Positions 9,103-18,955 of a stretch of 64,000 nt of DNA are shown here, piece after piece. The stretch lies in NCBI GenBank assembly GCA_024742275.1, contig JANSYS010000001.1, forward strand, positions 1 to 64,000. Reading direction: 5' to 3'. How positions within the stretch are numbered: the first letter of the stretch is position 1; every line of letters starts with the position of its first letter. This DNA comes from Alphaproteobacteria bacterium. Its GTDB lineage: Bacteria; Pseudomonadota; Alphaproteobacteria; Thalassobaculales; Thalassobaculaceae. Position numbers and translations under genes: made by a program. Below the pieces are notes generated by a model, which saw only the letters and a list, made by a program, of their open reading frames with translations, did not search any database and was not told the origin of the DNA.

Positions 9103-9459
9103 ATGCCCGACGGAGCGACACAGGAACGCGTTTTCGGCATCACGCAGAATGCCGCCAAACGTATCGCTTTCCTGAGAACGCAAGAGGACGACGGCGATGC
9201 CCTCAAGATGCGGGTCTCGGTGCTGGGTGGTGGGTGCTCCGGTTTCCAGTACGTCTTCGATTTCGACCGGACCGTGAACGAGGACGACCATGTGTTCGAA
9301 CGGGACGGCGTCGAGGTCCTGGTCGACGACGTGTCGCTCGATCTGCTCGCGGGCGCGCAGCTGGACTACAAGGATGAACTGATAGGCGCCTATTTCGCGG
9401 TGGAGAACCCGAACGCGACAGCCTCCTGCGGCTGCGGAACGAGCTTCTCCGTCGGCTGA
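9103..9459 (+). CDS. erpA: Iron-sulfur cluster insertion protein ErpA
   Basis: A 118-residue A-type Fe-S carrier of the HesB/IscA/ErpA family. The three cluster-ligand cysteines are present in GGGCSGFQY and the C-terminal CGCGTSFS. The fold spans the whole protein: N-terminal ITQNAAKRIAFL helix, VSVLGGGCSGFQY strand, and DGVEVLVDDVSLDLL. It receives clusters from the Isc or Suf scaffold and delivers them to target apoproteins in the cytoplasm. The neighbouring xthA gene follows about 100 bases later on the same strand, an arrangement common in alphaproteobacteria. An AAAGGA precedes the ATG. Length is normal for the family. Confidence 0.95.
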   Translation: MPDGATQERVFGITQNAAKRIAFLRTQEDDGDALKMRVSVLGGGCSGFQYVFDFDRTVNEDDHVFERDGVEVLVDDVSLDLLAGAQLDYKDELIGAYFAVENPNATASCGCGTSFSVG

Positions 9460-9560
9460 TCGTCGCCTCCCTTTAGGCTTTCGAACCGGTCCCGTAGGGC
9501 TTGAAGTCGGCGCGCGTTTGCGCTGACCTTGCCGTCCCGCGACCCGTGAAAGCCGAGCCC

Positions 9561-10337
9561 ATGAAGATCGCCACCTGGAACGTCAACTCGATCAAGGCGC
9601 GTCTGCCCAATGTGCTCGATTGGCTGAAAACCGCCGAGCCGGACGTCGTTCTCCTGCAGGAGATCAAGACCGTCGACGATGGCTTTCCGCGTCTGGAGAT
9701 AGAGGCGCTCGGTTACGACTGCGCGGTCCACGGCCAGAAAAGCTACAACGGCGTTGCGATTCTCTCCCGGCGCGGCCTGGAGGATGTCTCCGCCGGCCTG
9801 CCGGGCGACGATGATGACCCGCAGGCCCGCTACCTGGAGGCGACGGTCGGCGGCGTTCGGGTGGCCACGATCTACCTGCCCAACGGCAATCCGGTCGACA
9901 CCGAGAAGTACCCCTACAAGTTGAGCTGGATGGCTCGGCTCAAAGACCGCGCGGCCGCCCTTCTCGCCGACGAAGGGCCGGTGGTGCTGGGCGGCGACTA
10001 CAACGTCATTCCGACCGACGACGACGTCCACGATCCGGTCGCCTGGCGGGGCGATGCGCTGATCAAGCCGGAAACCCGCGCGGCGTTCCGGGAGATCCTG
10101 TGGCTCGGCTACACCGACGCTTTTCGGGCCAAGGATCCGACGCCGCATCGCTATAGCTTCTGGGACTACCAGGGCGGCGCGTGGCAGAAGGACCACGGCA
10201 TCCGGATCGATCACCTGCTGCTGTCCCCCCAGGCGGCCGACCGACTCGCCGGCGCCGGCATCGATAGCAAGCCCCGGGGCAAGGAGAAGGCGAGCGATCA
10301 CACGCCGGTCTGGTGCGAGCTGGACGATTTACCCTGA
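9561..10337 (+). CDS. xthA: Exodeoxyribonuclease III
   Basis: A 258-residue member of the exonuclease III/AP endonuclease family. It starts MKIATWNVNSIKARL, carries the metal-binding LLQEIKT (Glu), the GGDYNVIPTDDDV loop, the catalytic region with a RYSFWDYQGGAW segment, and the C-terminal IRIDHLLLS and SDHTPVW (Asp-His pair). The enzyme cleaves DNA at abasic sites and degrades 3' ends during base excision repair. The ATG at 9561 is the family start; the frame is open 60 bases further upstream, but that extension does not match. Lies downstream of erpA and is probably co-transcribed with it. Confidence 0.95.
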   Translation: MKIATWNVNSIKARLPNVLDWLKTAEPDVVLLQEIKTVDDGFPRLEIEALGYDCAVHGQKSYNGVAILSRRGLEDVSAGLPGDDDDPQARYLEATVGGVRVATIYLPNGNPVDTEKYPYKLSWMARLKDRAAALLADEGPVVLGGDYNVIPTDDDVHDPVAWRGDALIKPETRAAFREILWLGYTDAFRAKDPTPHRYSFWDYQGGAWQKDHGIRIDHLLLSPQAADRLAGAGIDSKPRGKEKASDHTPVWCELDDLP

Positions 10338-10571
10338 GCGGTATGCTCCGGCACCACCGGCGGCTTGTGATCTAGGTCGGTAAGGGAGCGTCGGCGTCGA
10401 TCTCGTCCTTGTCTCGAATTCCGGTTCCGTTCGAGGTGTCGAGAGTTTGAACGGACTTGTGTCTCGGCCCAATAATCCCCGCGCCGAAAACCACGTATAA
10501 CGCGTATTTTTGTCGACATAATACTTTACTCAACCTAAGCTCGCGCCGACTAATCGCTCAGGCGCGGGACC

Positions 10572-11018
10572 ATGCCGATGATCAGAAGCCAAACGACCAT
10601 TGGGCGTTTTCGGACGGCCCTATCGGCGACGCTTCTAGCTCAATTGACACTCACGGCCTGCGCTCGGGTCGCGATCCATGCGGGAGACGGTGGCGTGTCC
10701 CTACACAACCATGCCGGTGTCCTGTCGATCGACGTCGAGCCGGGAACCACGCCCCAGATCATCGACCTGAGAGGTCTCGGAGTGTTCGCCCAGAACGGCG
10801 GCATGACCCTGGGCTACGTGTCTTCGAGCACGGCGGCCCTTCCCGCCACCGATTGCAGGCTCGTCGTCTGGATCGACGACGTGACGGCGGCACCCGCCCA
10901 GATCACCGCCCAGATCACCGCCCAGATCACCGCGCTGGTCGACGGAAGGGCGGACGTCTGCGCCGTCGGCCCGGGGACCGCGCCACGCACAACCACCGGG
11001 CCCGTGCGGCCAAAATGA
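10572..11018 (+). CDS. Hypothetical lipoprotein with a QITA tandem repeat
   Basis: A 148-residue protein with a signal peptide ending in a lipobox (LTLTAC, Cys at about residue 30), so probably lipid-anchored. Mature part: VAIHAGDGGVSLHNHAG, then GGMTLGYVSSS, and a short tandem repeat QITAQITAQITA encoded by three copies of a 12-base unit near 10907-10942. The C-terminus is Pro/Thr-rich. The GG-x-TLGY block recurs in the next gene, 22 bases downstream, suggesting the two lipoproteins are related and co-expressed. No family recognised. The 230 bases upstream are AT-rich at 10490-10540 and likely hold the promoter. Confidence 0.65.
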   Translation: MPMIRSQTTIGRFRTALSATLLAQLTLTACARVAIHAGDGGVSLHNHAGVLSIDVEPGTTPQIIDLRGLGVFAQNGGMTLGYVSSSTAALPATDCRLVVWIDDVTAAPAQITAQITAQITALVDGRADVCAVGPGTAPRTTTGPVRPK

Positions 11019-11040
11019 CCCCCACCCGAAGGAGGAATGC

Positions 11041-11475
11041 ATGAAACCGATCATCGCCGTCGCGGCCCTGAACTGTCTGGTCCTTGCCGCCTGCGGCAAC
11101 GTCAATGGTGCGGACTTGATCTTCGGGCAGCAGGAAGCGGTCGGATTGACGATTTCAGGGTCGGCGCCGCAGCAGGGCGGCGGGCTCACCCTTGGCTACC
11201 ACAGCCTGGATATCGCCGTCGTACCGGTCGTCGTGGAAACCCCGGACGGCGCCAAGGTCGTAAAGGGCGAAACCAAGTCCCTCGACGATCAGGGCGATTC
11301 CGCCGGCGGGCTTTCCGACGCGCTGTCGACCATCGGTCAGTTCGATCTGGACACCGGGACGGCGGGCACGGTCTCGGCCGGTCTGCAGAAATTCTTCGCT
11401 ACCGGCAATGCCGCCCAAATCCTGGCCCAGGGCTTCGCCGAGAAGATGGGTGCGGCCACACCCGCCGCGAAGTAG
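11041..11475 (+). CDS. Hypothetical lipoprotein
   Basis: A 144-residue protein with a short signal peptide and a clear lipobox (LVLAAC, Cys at about residue 18). The mature region contains GGGLTLGYHSLDIAVVPVVV, matching the GG-x-TLGY element of the preceding lipoprotein, then an acidic linker and an Ala/Gly-rich helix near the end. A strong ribosome site (GAAGGAGG) precedes the ATG. The strand pattern VGLTISG...LTLGYHSLDIAVVPV suggests a small beta-sheet domain. No enzymatic residues or named family seen. Co-transcribed with the upstream gene; ends 2 bases from the convergent MlrC-type gene. Confidence 0.65.
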   Translation: MKPIIAVAALNCLVLAACGNVNGADLIFGQQEAVGLTISGSAPQQGGGLTLGYHSLDIAVVPVVVETPDGAKVVKGETKSLDDQGDSAGGLSDALSTIGQFDLDTGTAGTVSAGLQKFFATGNAAQILAQGFAEKMGAATPAAK

Positions 11476-11477
11476 CC

Positions 11478-12974
11478 CTACCCTTTCCAGAGCGGTCCCA
11501 TCGGCGACAGGCGCATCCCCTTGCGCAGCCGTTTCCACGGCAGCTTCGCCGGGTCGGCGATCATCGGACCGGGCGCTGCGGCGACCAGGATCTCGAGGGC
11601 GATCGGCGCGAAATCGGCGCGAAAATGGACCGACGATTTGTTGACGAGGAGCGCCTGCTCTGTCGGTTCGATCCCGACAAAGCGATACAGATTCTGGTCG
11701 GCCATCTGAACCTTGTTGGTGGCGAGTGCGATCCGCACCCCGCCGATCCGCAGACAGGCGGACGGGCCCAGCCGCATGGTGGCGTTCTTGTAGAACGGGC
11801 CGGTTCCGGTCGTGTTCCCGTCATGCAGGGCCTCGACCGTATAGGTCGCCTGCAAAGGCGTGTCGCCGGGGATGCCAGAGCAGCCGCCGAGCGGGATGGT
11901 GATTTCCGCGCCCACACCGGCGGCATGGGCTGACTTGGCGGCCTCCGGGTCGATCATCAGGCCAAGTGCCGCTTTCTCCACCCCCGCATTGACCAGCGCC
12001 TTCAACATTCCGGCGGTGTCGCCATTTCCGCCGGCGCCGGGATTGTCCTGGGTGTCGGCGATGACGACCGGCTTCCCCGCCCCCATCGATAGCCGGACAG
12101 CTTCGGCGACCGCCGCGTCAGGATCGTAGATCTTGCCGGCGAATTCGGGTTCGAGCCGGGCGATATCGGCGGCGATGGCGTCGGCCGCCCGGTCCGCATC
12201 CTCCTGGGTGGCGCCATAGGCGAAGACGGTCGGTCCGCAGTCGTGGATGTCGGCCGCCGGAAAGCCGGGCAGATACGAGGTGGTCCACACCGCGCCGGTC
12301 TCCATCGCCGTCATCCGGTCGTAGACCGGGCCAGACGGCGCCATCATGGTGCATTGCCAGGAGAGCGGGATGAGGAAATCCAACTGGCGATAGGCCTTGG
12401 CCGGATTGCCTTCGGCGAGGATGCGATCCAGCACCGCTGCCGTGCGTCGCCCTGTATCGGCCATGTCCACATGGGGATAGGTTTTATAGGCGACGCAGGC
12501 GGTGACCAGGTCGTGGAACCGCCGGGTCATGTTGCCGTGCAGGTCGAGGGACGCGATGATCGGCACATCTGGGCCCACCACCTCGCGGACCCGCGCGACG
12601 GTCTCGCCCTCCCCGTCCTCATGGCTCTCCGTTACCATGGCGCCGTGCAGGCAGAGATAGACCGCGTCGATCGCGCCCGCCGCCCTGATGCCGTCGCAGA
12701 TCATCGCGGTGATCCGGTCGAAGGCGTCGTCAGTGACCTCGGCTGACGGAGACGCGGCCGCCCAGGTGGTCGGGATCAGCTCATGGCCGGCTGCCCTGGC
12801 CCCGTCGATGAACCCCGCGCAGGAGATATTGCGCCCCTCCATCGCAGCGAACAGGTCCGCCCCTGTGGTGACCGGCGGCCAGCCACCGCCGATATTGAAC
12901 GCGTCCCATCCCGCCTTGGTCGGCGCGAACGTGTTGGTCTCGTGCTGAAAGCCGCCGATCGCGATGCGCGCCAT
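11478..12974 (-). CDS. M81 family metallopeptidase (MlrC/microcystinase C-like)
   Basis: A 498-residue member of the MlrC family: N-terminal MARIAIGGFQHETNTFAPT, LCLHGAMVTESHEDGEGE, IASLDLHGNM (Asp and His metal ligands) and a C-terminal half with VVIADTQDNPGAGGNGDT and NKSSVHFRADF. MlrC was named for its role in the last step of microcystin breakdown, but most homologues sit in unrelated bacteria and their peptide or amide substrates are unknown. It is monocistronic on the minus strand here, convergent with the lipoprotein genes. Predicted cytoplasmic; no signal peptide. Length is normal for the family. Confidence 0.88.
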   Translation of the reverse strand: MARIAIGGFQHETNTFAPTKAGWDAFNIGGGWPPVTTGADLFAAMEGRNISCAGFIDGARAAGHELIPTTWAAASPSAEVTDDAFDRITAMICDGIRAAGAIDAVYLCLHGAMVTESHEDGEGETVARVREVVGPDVPIIASLDLHGNMTRRFHDLVTACVAYKTYPHVDMADTGRRTAAVLDRILAEGNPAKAYRQLDFLIPLSWQCTMMAPSGPVYDRMTAMETGAVWTTSYLPGFPAADIHDCGPTVFAYGATQEDADRAADAIAADIARLEPEFAGKIYDPDAAVAEAVRLSMGAGKPVVIADTQDNPGAGGNGDTAGMLKALVNAGVEKAALGLMIDPEAAKSAHAAGVGAEITIPLGGCSGIPGDTPLQATYTVEALHDGNTTGTGPFYKNATMRLGPSACLRIGGVRIALATNKVQMADQNLYRFVGIEPTEQALLVNKSSVHFRADFAPIALEILVAAAPGPMIADPAKLPWKRLRKGMRLSPMGPLWKG

Positions 12975-13059
12975 GGTTTCTCTCGTCAGAACCGCCAGAA
13001 TAGAGCACGAGCTTAACCGACGGCCCTGACTGCGGGAACCTGCGGATCGCGCCGACCGC

Positions 13060-15120
13060 CTAAGCTTCCCTGACCTCAGAGAGGAACTTGTCGACTTCCG
13101 TCCGCAGCTTGCTCGACAGCGTCGTCAGTTCCTGGGCGGATGAAGAGACTTGGCCTGCAGCGGCGCCGGTGGCGCTCGCCGCATTGCTCACCTCGGCGAT
13201 GTTCGTGTTCACCTCGCGAGCGCTTTCCGCGGCCTGTTGGACGTTGCCGCTGATCTGCGCTGTCGTGGCTCCCTGCTCGTCGACCGCTGTGGAGATGGCG
13301 TTCGCGATCTCGCTGACGCGGCTGATCGTCTGAGCAATGCTGTCGATCGATCCCGACATTTGAGAGGTGGCTGTCTGAACAGAACCTACCTGCGCCGCGA
13401 TGTCCGCCGTTGCCTTCTCCGTCTGGCTTGCGAGGTTCTTGACCTCGGATGCCACGACAGCGAAGCCCTTGCCGGCTTCTCCGGCGCGCGCGGCTTCGAT
13501 CGTCGCGTTCAGGGCTAGGAGGTTGGTTTGCTGCGCGACATCCGTAATCAACTTCACGATGTCGCCGATCTTCTCCGACATACTGCTTAGTTCGACCATG
13601 GCGCGGCTGACATTGCTTACCTCGCTGACAGCGGCTTGCGAGATCGCCGACGAATCCGCCACCTGACGCGAGATTTCCCTTACCGAGGCATCAAGCTCTT
13701 CCGTTGCACTGGCAACCGATTGAGCAGTTGCCGCCGCCTGTTCGGAAGCTGCGGAAACGACCGAGGACCGCTCCGATGTGGATTGCGCGTTCTCTGACAT
13801 GACCACAGACGCGGATTGCAGTTGGTTCGACGATGCCGAGAGGTTATCGACCACGCCACTGACACTCGCCTCGAAGCGGTTTGCAAGCGCCAACATGCTC
13901 TGCCGTCGCTCCTCCAAGGCTCTCGCCTTCTGGGCCGCCTGTTCCGCTTCCAGGCGTTCGACCTCCAACGCATTTCGCTTGAAGACTTCAACGGCGCCGG
14001 CCATCGATCCTATCTCGTCTCTCCTTTGAATTCCGGGAACATCGGTGCCGTTGTCACCATCCGCAATTCGGCGCATCGCGTCAGTCAGACCGCTCACAGG
14101 GACGGTGATAGACCGGACGACCACCGCGACAATTGCGAAGGTGACGAACAGAACGGCGAGAGTGACTGCCCCAAAGACAACCGCGTCGGCTTGGGCTTCG
14201 TCCGCCTGCCCCGAGGCCAGGTCAACGAGTCCAGCCGCGGTGAAGTCCTCTACCTTTTTCATGCGATCGATCTTGGCGGTGATGGCTGCGAACCAGTCGC
14301 TCGCAGAAATGCCGCCGAGCGACCCACTCTCGATAGACCCTAGGGCGACGTCCCGCATCCGCGCCACCTCGTCGACGACCGGTCCGGTCATCGTCTTGCC
14401 GTAGAAATCGGAGGCTTCCGGGGAGGCGTACTTGCGGAACGATGAGAAAAACGTCTCTTGGGCGGCGATCAATCCGACGAAGCGGTTGAAGACCGCCGGA
14501 CGGAACGCCCCAGCCCCGAACCCGGCCGCGCCCATCGCTCTCTCGAGCCCGGCGCGCTCTTTTCCCTGCAGGATATTGATGTAGGCAGAGATCTGCCGGG
14601 AAACTGTCTCGCTCTGCGTTAGGCGAAGCGTCTCATCGACGATCGAGAGCAGGGATCCGATCGTTCCCGTGTAGTATCCCGCCATTTCGGGGACCGTCAT
14701 CTGAAGGCCATCGATGGCGGAACGCTTGCTGTCCAGTTCGGCCACGCGTGCCAGTGACGCGTCGACCGCTTTCCGGAGACTGGCGTCATAGTCTGAAAAA
14801 TCGAAAGCGGCGACCGCGTCCATCAGAGCCGACCGATTCTCATCTGTCGCTTTCCGCTGATCCGGTAGTCGGTCTGCGAAGGACACTCCTTTGGACGCGA
14901 TGAAACCGGCGGACTGCCCCCGCTCACGTTGCATCTCGTGAACCACGGCGCTGATCTTTGGCGTGAAGTTAGCCAAGGCGGCAACACGAGACATCTCCTG
15001 AGAATAGGAGATTTTGTCGCCAAGAAGAGTTCCGGCGTAAGCGATCATACAAAGCACCGGGATAGAGACCCCGATGATGATCCTCCAACCAATCTTTATG
15101 TTTAAAAGAGTTGTGAGCAC
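13060..15120 (-). CDS. Methyl-accepting chemotaxis protein with NIT sensor domain
   Basis: A 686-residue chemoreceptor. TM1 is at about 13-33, the periplasmic NIT-like domain at about 45-290 (signature [18 protein letters not shown]), TM2 at about 305-328, HAMP to about 385, then the long coiled-coil signalling domain with the hairpin tip [32 protein letters not shown] (shown here in parts; tip near residue 555). NIT domains bind nitrate or nitrite in characterised cases; ligand here is unproven. It starts with GTG at 15120, preceded by GGAGG eight bases away. No CheA/CheW genes are adjacent, so it is an orphan receptor feeding a distant array. Confidence 0.92.
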   Translation of the reverse strand: MLTTLLNIKIGWRIIIGVSIPVLCMIAYAGTLLGDKISYSQEMSRVAALANFTPKISAVVHEMQRERGQSAGFIASKGVSFADRLPDQRKATDENRSALMDAVAAFDFSDYDASLRKAVDASLARVAELDSKRSAIDGLQMTVPEMAGYYTGTIGSLLSIVDETLRLTQSETVSRQISAYINILQGKERAGLERAMGAAGFGAGAFRPAVFNRFVGLIAAQETFFSSFRKYASPEASDFYGKTMTGPVVDEVARMRDVALGSIESGSLGGISASDWFAAITAKIDRMKKVEDFTAAGLVDLASGQADEAQADAVVFGAVTLAVLFVTFAIVAVVVRSITVPVSGLTDAMRRIADGDNGTDVPGIQRRDEIGSMAGAVEVFKRNALEVERLEAEQAAQKARALEERRQSMLALANRFEASVSGVVDNLSASSNQLQSASVVMSENAQSTSERSSVVSAASEQAAATAQSVASATEELDASVREISRQVADSSAISQAAVSEVSNVSRAMVELSSMSEKIGDIVKLITDVAQQTNLLALNATIEAARAGEAGKGFAVVASEVKNLASQTEKATADIAAQVGSVQTATSQMSGSIDSIAQTISRVSEIANAISTAVDEQGATTAQISGNVQQAAESAREVNTNIAEVSNAASATGAAAGQVSSSAQELTTLSSKLRTEVDKFLSEVREA

Positions 15121-15440
15121 GAAAAGTCCTCCATGTCGCCGTTTCCGGCGCCGATGGACCGATGCCGTAGTTTTACGGTCGAATATCTAGGAAGGTTCTT
15201 TCGATCCGGTTAATTTTGTTAAAAATAAAAATAGTTGATTCCATTTTTATTATGCGACTTTCGATTGATTTCGATCGAAGGAGCGTCAAAGGCAGCGACA
15301 GCAGAGAAGCGGGCAACGTGAGCCAATCCTTAGAAAACAACAGCTTGCTGCGCTTTCGTGCTCGAACCAGCTGGCCGGGAGCACGGGAGACGCGTCTCTC
15401 CTCCTGAGGAGAGGTGACGGACGACCGTGCTAGTAATCGC
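15121..15440. promoter_or_regulatory. 320-base intergenic region upstream of the chemoreceptor
   Basis: No gene seen. The part nearest the receptor (about 15200-15260) is markedly AT-rich with A/T runs and probably holds its leftward promoter. A near-perfect inverted repeat, CTCTCCTC then GAGGAGAG with a two-base centre (15396-15413), lies 28 bases past the end of the hydrolase gene; it may be a terminator or an operator, but no T-run follows on the minus strand. Confidence 0.35.
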
Positions 15441-16103
15441 CTATCGCTCGAAACGCCCCGTTCGCAAGAAGGCGACGATTTGACGGTGAACGTCGCGCCG
15501 CCAGGGCAGCATCGCGTGGCTGACCGGTAGGACGATGTGGTCGGCCATGCCGTCCAGCCGGGTGCGCTCAACAGCCACCCGGCCATCATGCGGCCCGTCG
15601 AACAAGAATTGTGCGACCGGGTAGGGCCACCCAGCATTTCCCGCAATGATCCCGATGGGATAGTCGCACCGGGCGGGGGTCGCATCCTGCCATGCGGTGG
15701 TCAACTGGAGGCCGGCGGGGCCGTAGAACCAGTGATAAGGCTTCAGTCGCGCCATGAAATCAGCGACTTCGCTTCCACGGTGCGGCGGACCTATCATGAC
15801 CGCCCGCCCCTCCCAGTCCGAAGGAGACGCCGACGATGCAAGATAGTCCCGCAGCACGAGACCGCCCATTGAATGGGTGACGAAGTGAACCGGACGGCCG
15901 GAAGACCAAACGTTGGTTTTCTCCAGGTAGTCCGACAGGTGCTTCGCCAGAGCACCGGTGTGGTGGCGAAGGGAGGGATAGCCGAAAGGGCGAGCCTCGA
16001 AGCCCGCCTTGTTTAGGGCCCAAGCGATGCCGAGCATGTTCCAGCGGGTCTGACCGATCCCGTGAAGGATCACGACGAACGGCTCGTCCCCTGCGCGGCG
16101 CAT
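15441..16103 (-). CDS. Alpha/beta hydrolase, lipase-like
   Basis: A 220-residue alpha/beta hydrolase. It has the oxyanion-side FVVILHGIGQTRWNM, a nucleophile elbow THSMGGLVLRDYL (Ser in G/H-S-M-G-G) and a C-terminal His in VSHAMLPWRRDV; the acid is probably in the DGPHDGRVAV strand. The arrangement resembles PGAP1/LipA-type esterases with a GPPHRGSEVADF loop typical of triacylglycerol lipase-like proteins. No signal peptide is visible from the ATG at 16103. It begins 5 bases after the valS stop on the same strand and is likely co-transcribed from the valS promoter. Substrate unknown. Confidence 0.8.
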   Translation of the reverse strand: MRRAGDEPFVVILHGIGQTRWNMLGIAWALNKAGFEARPFGYPSLRHHTGALAKHLSDYLEKTNVWSSGRPVHFVTHSMGGLVLRDYLASSASPSDWEGRAVMIGPPHRGSEVADFMARLKPYHWFYGPAGLQLTTAWQDATPARCDYPIGIIAGNAGWPYPVAQFLFDGPHDGRVAVERTRLDGMADHIVLPVSHAMLPWRRDVHRQIVAFLRTGRFER

Positions 16104-16108
16104 GCCGT

Positions 16109-18772
16109 CTAGCCGACCTGCTCCAAGCGGCTGAGCGCGGCGGCAAGACGGTCGCGGCGTTCCCGCTCCTCGGCGAGGCGCTCCTTATTCTCCTCGACCA
16201 CGGCCTCCGGCGCCTTGGCGAGAAAGCCCTGGTTCGACAGCTTCTTGTCGATCTTGGCCATCTCGCCTTCGGTTTTGGCGATCTCCTTGGACAGGCGGGC
16301 CCGCTCCTGAGCGATGTCGATTACGTCGGCGATCGGCAGCACCAGGGTCGCCTCGTCCAGCACGCCCTGAACCGCACCCGCCGGTGACTGACCTCCGGTT
16401 CCGATCGACGACAGGCGCGCGAGACGGGTGATCAGGTCCCGGTGCGTCTCCGCCCGGGCGGTCGTTTCGGAGCTGGCGCCGATCAACAGAAGCGGTATCT
16501 GTGCGGATGGCGGCACGTTCATCTCCGCCCGGATCGAGCGGACCTCGGAAATCAGCCGCACGACCCAATCCATCTCCGCCGAGGCATTGGCGTCTACGGT
16601 GTCGCCGCCAAAGGACGGCCAGGGACGGGAGACAAGAAGCTGATCCGCCTCCTCGCCGAAACTGGCCCACAGCTCCTCGGTGATGTACGGCATCACCGGA
16701 TGCAGCAGATGCAGCGCCCGATTCAAAGCCCAGGCCGTCGTCGCCCGTGTCTCCGCCGCGCTCGGATGTTCCGCCGCGCCCTCGGCTGTCTGCAGGATCG
16801 GTTTGGTGAATTCGAGGTACCAGTCGCAGAATGTGCCCCAGAAGAACTGGTAGAGGGCGGCAGCCGCTTCGTTGAACCTGTAGCTTTCCATCGCCTGGGC
16901 GACGCTGTCCGCCGTCTTGGAAACTTCGCCGACGATCCAACGGTTGACAGTCTCCCGGCAGACGGCTGGATCGTAGGACGGGTCCGCCTTGCAGCCGTTC
17001 ATCTCGCAGAAACGGGCGGCGTTCCAGATCTTGGTCGCGAAGTTGCGATAGCCTTCCACCCGGCCCTCGGCCAGCTTGATGTCGCGGCCTTGGGCGGCCA
17101 TGGCGGCAAGAGTGAAACGCAGGGCGTCAGTGCCGTAGGTCTCGATCAGATCGAGCGGATCGATGACGTTGTTCTTCGACTTCGACATCTTCTGACCCTT
17201 GGCGTCGCGCACCAGGGCGTGGATGTAGACGGTGTGGAACGGCACCTCCTTCATGAAGTGCAGTCCCATCATCATCATCCGGGCGACCCAGAAGAAGATG
17301 ATGTCGAAGCCCGTGACCAGCACGTCTCCAGGATAGTAGCGGGCCAGTTCCGGCGTTTCGTCGGGCCAGCCGAGCGTCGAGAACGGCCAGAGGGCCGACG
17401 AGAACCAGGTGTCGAGCACATCCTCGTCGCGGGTCAGTTCGACCGCCTTGCCATAGTGCTTCTCCGCGGCGGCGGCGGCCTCCGCCTCGCTCTCGGCGAC
17501 GAAAACCTCGCCGTCCGGCCCGTACCAGGCGGGGATCTGATGACCCCACCAGAGCTGGCGCGAGATGCACCACGGCTGGATGTTGCGCATCCACTCGAAA
17601 TAGGTCTTCTCCCAGTTCTTCGGGACGAAGACGGTCTTGCCGGTCTCCACCGCTTCGATGGCAGGTTTTGCCAGGGTGGCCGCGTCGCAGTACCACTGAT
17701 CGGTCAGCCAGGGTTCGAGCGGGACGCCGCCGCGGTCGCCATGCGGGACCATGTGGCGGTGCGGCTCGATCTTCTCGAGAAGTCCGGCCTCCTCCATGTC
17801 GGCGACGACCGCCTTGCGGGCGGCGAACCGCTCCATGCCGCGATACTTCTCCGGCACCTGGTCGTTCAGATGCGCGTGGGCATCCATGATGTTGATCATC
17901 TCGAGGTCATGGCGCTTGCCAACCTCGAAATCGTTGAAGTCGTGGGCCGGGGTGATCTTCACCGCGCCGGAACCCTGCTCCGGATCCGCATAATCGTCGC
18001 CGACGATCGGAATACGGCGACCGACCAGCGGCAGGATGGCGAACTGACCGATCAGATCCTTGTATCGCTCGTCTTCCGGATGCACGGCGATGGCGGTGTC
18101 GCCAAGCATCGTCTCCGGCCGGGTGGTCGCGACGATGATGTGCTTGCCCGGATCGCTCTCCAGAGGATAGCGGAAGTGCCAGAGATTGCCGTCGACCTCC
18201 TTCGGCTCGACCTCCAGGTCGGAGATCGCCGTGACCATCTTCGGATCCCAGTTCACCAGCCGCTTGTCGCGGTAGATCAGGCCCTCGTTGTAGAGCTGCA
18301 CGAACACCTTGAGCACCGCCTTGGACAGCCCCTCGTCCATGGTGAAGCGCTCGCGCTCCCAGTCGGGGCTGGCGCCGAGGCGGCGGAGCTGGTTTACGAT
18401 CGTGCCGCCAGACTGAGCCTTCCACTCCCAGACCTTGTCGACGAAGGCGTCGCGGCCGATGTCCCGGCGGTCGATGCCCTCGGCCGCGAGGTTGCGCTCG
18501 ACGACCATCTGAGTGGCGATCCCGGCATGGTCGGTACCCGGCTGCCACAGCGCGTCTCGACCGGCCATGCGGTTATAGCGGGTGAGGATGTCCTGCACCG
18601 TCATCGTCAGGGCATGGCCCATGTGCAGGCTGCCGGTGACGTTCGGCGGCGGCATCATGATCGTGTAGGGCGCCGCGTTCGACGCCGGGTCGCAGGCGAA
18701 GGCGCCGGACCGCTCCCAGCGATCGTACAGCCGGGCCTCGACATCGGCGGGCGAATAGGTCTTCTCAAGCAT
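16109..18772 (-). CDS. valS: Valine--tRNA ligase
   Basis: An 887-residue class I aminoacyl-tRNA synthetase. The HIGH-type signature is in [14 protein letters not shown] (about residue 47), and the KMSKS loop in [14 protein letters not shown]. The editing (CP1) domain lies between, an anticodon-binding domain follows (WAGR.. region to about 790) and a C-terminal coiled-coil arm ([20 protein letters not shown]) ends the protein, as is normal for ValRS. It charges tRNA-Val and hydrolyses mischarged threonine. Gene order valS-popZ-tolC is conserved in alphaproteobacteria. A GTC-rich antisense frame of 836 codons overlaps it, but is a composition artefact. Confidence 0.98.
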   Translation of the reverse strand: MLEKTYSPADVEARLYDRWERSGAFACDPASNAAPYTIMMPPPNVTGSLHMGHALTMTVQDILTRYNRMAGRDALWQPGTDHAGIATQMVVERNLAAEGIDRRDIGRDAFVDKVWEWKAQSGGTIVNQLRRLGASPDWERERFTMDEGLSKAVLKVFVQLYNEGLIYRDKRLVNWDPKMVTAISDLEVEPKEVDGNLWHFRYPLESDPGKHIIVATTRPETMLGDTAIAVHPEDERYKDLIGQFAILPLVGRRIPIVGDDYADPEQGSGAVKITPAHDFNDFEVGKRHDLEMINIMDAHAHLNDQVPEKYRGMERFAARKAVVADMEEAGLLEKIEPHRHMVPHGDRGGVPLEPWLTDQWYCDAATLAKPAIEAVETGKTVFVPKNWEKTYFEWMRNIQPWCISRQLWWGHQIPAWYGPDGEVFVAESEAEAAAAAEKHYGKAVELTRDEDVLDTWFSSALWPFSTLGWPDETPELARYYPGDVLVTGFDIIFFWVARMMMMGLHFMKEVPFHTVYIHALVRDAKGQKMSKSKNNVIDPLDLIETYGTDALRFTLAAMAAQGRDIKLAEGRVEGYRNFATKIWNAARFCEMNGCKADPSYDPAVCRETVNRWIVGEVSKTADSVAQAMESYRFNEAAAALYQFFWGTFCDWYLEFTKPILQTAEGAAEHPSAAETRATTAWALNRALHLLHPVMPYITEELWASFGEEADQLLVSRPWPSFGGDTVDANASAEMDWVVRLISEVRSIRAEMNVPPSAQIPLLLIGASSETTARAETHRDLITRLARLSSIGTGGQSPAGAVQGVLDEATLVLPIADVIDIAQERARLSKEIAKTEGEMAKIDKKLSNQGFLAKAPEAVVEENKERLAEERERRDRLAAALSRLEQVG

Positions 18773-18955
18773 CGCTCGGGTCCTAGAGGGGAGCGGCGCC
18801 CCACCGGGAACCCGGCCCGGGGCTGCCTGCGTTCTGCACTATTGACGGAGGCCGTTCATAGGCCAAGCGCGCGCGAAACGCCACACCCGGACGGCACAAA
18901 TTGGCACGCAAGGTCGTCAGATCGACTTCAGCGTTCGGTCGGCAGCGCCTGAACC

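Noticed and set aside
10907-10942. Short tandem repeats as a CRISPR-like array
   Set aside because: Three direct 12-base copies without spacers, in frame inside a lipoprotein gene.
16442-18952. Open frame of 836 codons on the plus strand opposite valS
   Set aside because: It is antisense to a perfect valyl-tRNA synthetase and is His/Arg/Asp-rich, as expected from GC-rich antisense codons; no motifs.
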